NCBI GenBank assembly: GCA_946482515.1
Contig: CAMLRS010000027.1
Coordinates: 1-35,279 of the forward strand
Source: an uncultured Flavobacteriales bacterium
Lineage (GTDB): Bacteria > Bacteroidota > Bacteroidia > Flavobacteriales > Crocinitomicaceae
Length of the DNA: 35,279 nucleotides
Direction of reading: 5' to 3'
In this document: piece after piece, positions 33,961 through 35,279 of the stretch
How the letters are laid out: every line of letters begins with the position of its first letter
How positions within the stretch are numbered: position 1 is the first letter of the stretch
Notes under the pieces: generated by a model
Told to the model about the DNA's origin: nothing
Seen by the model: only the letters and a program-made list of their open reading frames with translations
The model's database searches: none
Made by a program: the position numbers and the translations under genes

Positions 33961-34811
33961 AAATCGGCATGTATTTAAGCCTTGCGCTGCTGTTGTGCGC
34001 CTGTGATCCTTCAGGAGTGGAAACCAAGAAAGATCCCGAAACGGTTCCAACGGTTTCCCAACAGCCGGAAAGCGGACTCTCGGCTGAGCAATTGCTGGAA
34101 CCGAAGAAAACTATCGTCGATAAGAAACAATTCGCCAGTGGGATGAAAATCCAGTGGTTTGAAAAAGGAACCGGCGAACAATTGAAAGAAGGCGAGGTTT
34201 ACGAGATCAATTTCAAGGTTAGACTCGACAATGGCGAAGTGGTGGATGGAAATCACCTCCTGAAGCGCGATATGATCCCGTTTATGGTAGGTTACGGCAT
34301 GCAGACCAAAGGCTGGGATATGGCCATGACTGAGCTGCGTTCAGGCGATTTTGTGGAAATATACCTGCCGGGCAACCTGGCGCGTGGTAAAAAAGGCGTT
34401 CCGGGATTGATTCCGCCCAATGCACCCAACATTATTTTCCTGCGGGTAGGGAAGAAGATCGCTCCGACTCGTGAAGTAGAAGGAACCAAAGTCTGGCTGC
34501 TGGAAGAGCGTGCCGACAATCAGGATACATTGATCACCGATCATTCGGACGTGGCCCTGCATTATTTCGTAGGTACCAAAACCAATCCGAAATACGACAA
34601 TTCCTATCAACGGAATGTGCCGTTTGTGTTCAATATGAAAGACCACGGTTTGGTTCCCGGGTTCCGGAAAGCGCTCGTCGGAGCTAAGCTCTTTGATAAG
34701 CTCTGGATCCTCGTTCCACCGTCGCAGGCATATGGAAAAGCAGGATTGACAACCTTTGTAAAACCAAACGAAAGTGTGTTTTACGATGTGATCATCATGG
34801 AAGTCCGTTGA
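33957..34811 (+). CDS. Lipoprotein with two tandem FKBP-like domains
   Basis: The 284-residue protein has a lipobox signal (LALLLCACDPS; Cys16), a linker rich in Pro, Glu and Gln to about 55, and two FKBP-like modules. The first (about 60-165) has MKIQWFEKGTGE, VYEINFKVRLDNGEVVDG and DMAMTELRSGDFVEIYLPG; the second (about 175-284) has VALHYFVGTKTN, VPGFRKALVGAKLFDKLWI and VPPSQAYGK. Key active-site aromatics of FKBP are partly changed, especially in the first module, so it may bind proline peptides as a chaperone more than as an isomerase (inference). It is the last gene of the operon, followed by an imperfect hairpin. Confidence 0.85.
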   Translation: MKIGMYLSLALLLCACDPSGVETKKDPETVPTVSQQPESGLSAEQLLEPKKTIVDKKQFASGMKIQWFEKGTGEQLKEGEVYEINFKVRLDNGEVVDGNHLLKRDMIPFMVGYGMQTKGWDMAMTELRSGDFVEIYLPGNLARGKKGVPGLIPPNAPNIIFLRVGKKIAPTREVEGTKVWLLEERADNQDTLITDHSDVALHYFVGTKTNPKYDNSYQRNVPFVFNMKDHGLVPGFRKALVGAKLFDKLWILVPPSQAYGKAGLTTFVKPNESVFYDVIIMEVR

Positions 34812-34812
34812 T

Positions 34813-34872
34813 AATGCAGAATTCATAATTCAGAATGCATAATTGTGAGTTCTGAATTGGGAATTGTGCATT
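34813..34872 (+). terminator. Imperfect 23-bp hairpin after the FKBP operon
   Basis: AATGCAGAATTCATAATTC and its inverted partner ending GTGCATT match at about 20 of 23 positions with a 14-base loop. There is no T run. It may be a dispersed repeat serving as the 3' end. The remaining gap to 35091 has short palindromes (TGATCGATCA) but no gene. Confidence 0.45.
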
Positions 34873-35046
34873 GAATTAGGCCTTGTTTCGAGCAAAAAAA
34901 GCCTGTGATCGATCAAAAAGCAACCCTGTTCGAACAAATTTTTGATCATTCGCTTTTTCGCTGATACTGCGGATTTCATGGCTTTTTAACGCCGCTTTAT
35001 GAACAATTAAGCCCATTTTATGCGGAAAGTTCCGATTTTTTTGTAA

Positions 35047-35054
35047 TATCTTTG
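35047..35054 (+). promoter_or_regulatory. -7 box TATCTTTG of the last gene
   Basis: A perfect TAnnTTTG box preceded by a T run, 37 bases before the ATG at 35092. Confidence 0.5.
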
Positions 35055-35091
35055 CCCCCGAACCCACAGTACGTGAATCTAAAACTCCGTA

Positions 35092-35279
35092 ATGAAAGTA
35101 TCATTCCTCTTCTCCCTCTTCCTGACCATTTGCATCACTTCTTTCGGACAATCCGTTGTCGACACCATCCAGACCTCCCAAGGTACTATGGTGATCTACG
35201 GAAATCGCACCTGGCGTTATCTTGAAGACGTCGCGTTCGATGGTATCCTGAATGACAAAATTCATGAGATCATTTCGTC
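35092..35279 (+). CDS. Secreted protein, N-terminal part (3' end outside window)
   Basis: An open frame of 62 codons reaches the right edge. It starts with a signal peptide (LFSLFLTICITSFGQ). The following residues are SVVDTIQTSQGTMVIYGNRTW and then RYLEDVAFDG. Secreted cell-wall peptidases (M23/LysM) of Bacteroidota can begin with a similar strand-turn, but with so little sequence this is only a suggestion. Confidence 0.7.
   Translation, partial: MKVSFLFSLFLTICITSFGQSVVDTIQTSQGTMVIYGNRTWRYLEDVAFDGILNDKIHEIIS

Overview
The window looks like a chromosomal segment of a Bacteroidota bacterium, most likely in the Flavobacteriales and close to Crocinitomicaceae/Fluviicola-type organisms. The signs are SprB-repeat and PKD/gliding-type surface proteins, DUF4290 next to murA, a LytS/LytTR pair with a beta-propeller sensor, LVAAC-type lipoproteins, many TAnnTTTG -7 boxes of the Bacteroidota housekeeping sigma factor, and few Shine-Dalgarno sequences. 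Taxonomy is inference from gene content. No transposase, integrase or CRISPR array is visible. A single tRNA is present.

Left part (1-9.2 kb). The 5' portion of a large secreted SprB-repeat protein runs off the left edge. Then, all on the minus strand, come a translationally coupled pair (periplasmic-binding-protein fold without a signal peptide, plus a formyltransferase), two nearly identical phage-tail-collar (Mdp-type) proteins made by an ~855 bp tandem duplication, and a dps-peroxiredoxin unit. oxyR is divergent from dps and very probably controls it. A gamma-class carbonic anhydrase follows.

Middle (9.2-20.3 kb). A PKD-rich protein with a gliding/T9SS type B C-terminus is divergent from a propeller-type sensor kinase and its LytTR response regulator. 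After these come a DUF4412 protein, an NAD(P)-binding SDR-like protein, a small secreted acidic protein, heme A synthase (ctaA) and an XRE regulator.

Right part (20.3-35.3 kb). This holds a tRNA with CAT anticodon, a DUF5655-like protein, an unlisted 52-aa lmo0937-type membrane peptide, the DUF4290-murA-TlpA operon (MurA has Asp instead of the fosfomycin-target Cys), a secreted propeller-like protein, prmC, ligA, dapA, a lipoprotein plus secreted protein, and a coupled operon nrnA-FKBP lipoprotein-double-FKBP lipoprotein. A secreted protein is cut by the right edge.

The most unusual content is intergenic. (i) Four copies of a composite element contain a conserved 36-bp core plus arrays of ~7-bp words; in three copies the array starts exactly at the TAG stop codon of the neighbouring gene. 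(ii) Between prmC and ligA, three copies of an element share boxes about 60 bp apart, but each has a different perfect hairpin. (iii) There are further inverted-repeat-bounded and heptad foldback sequences. These families deserve a genome-wide search.
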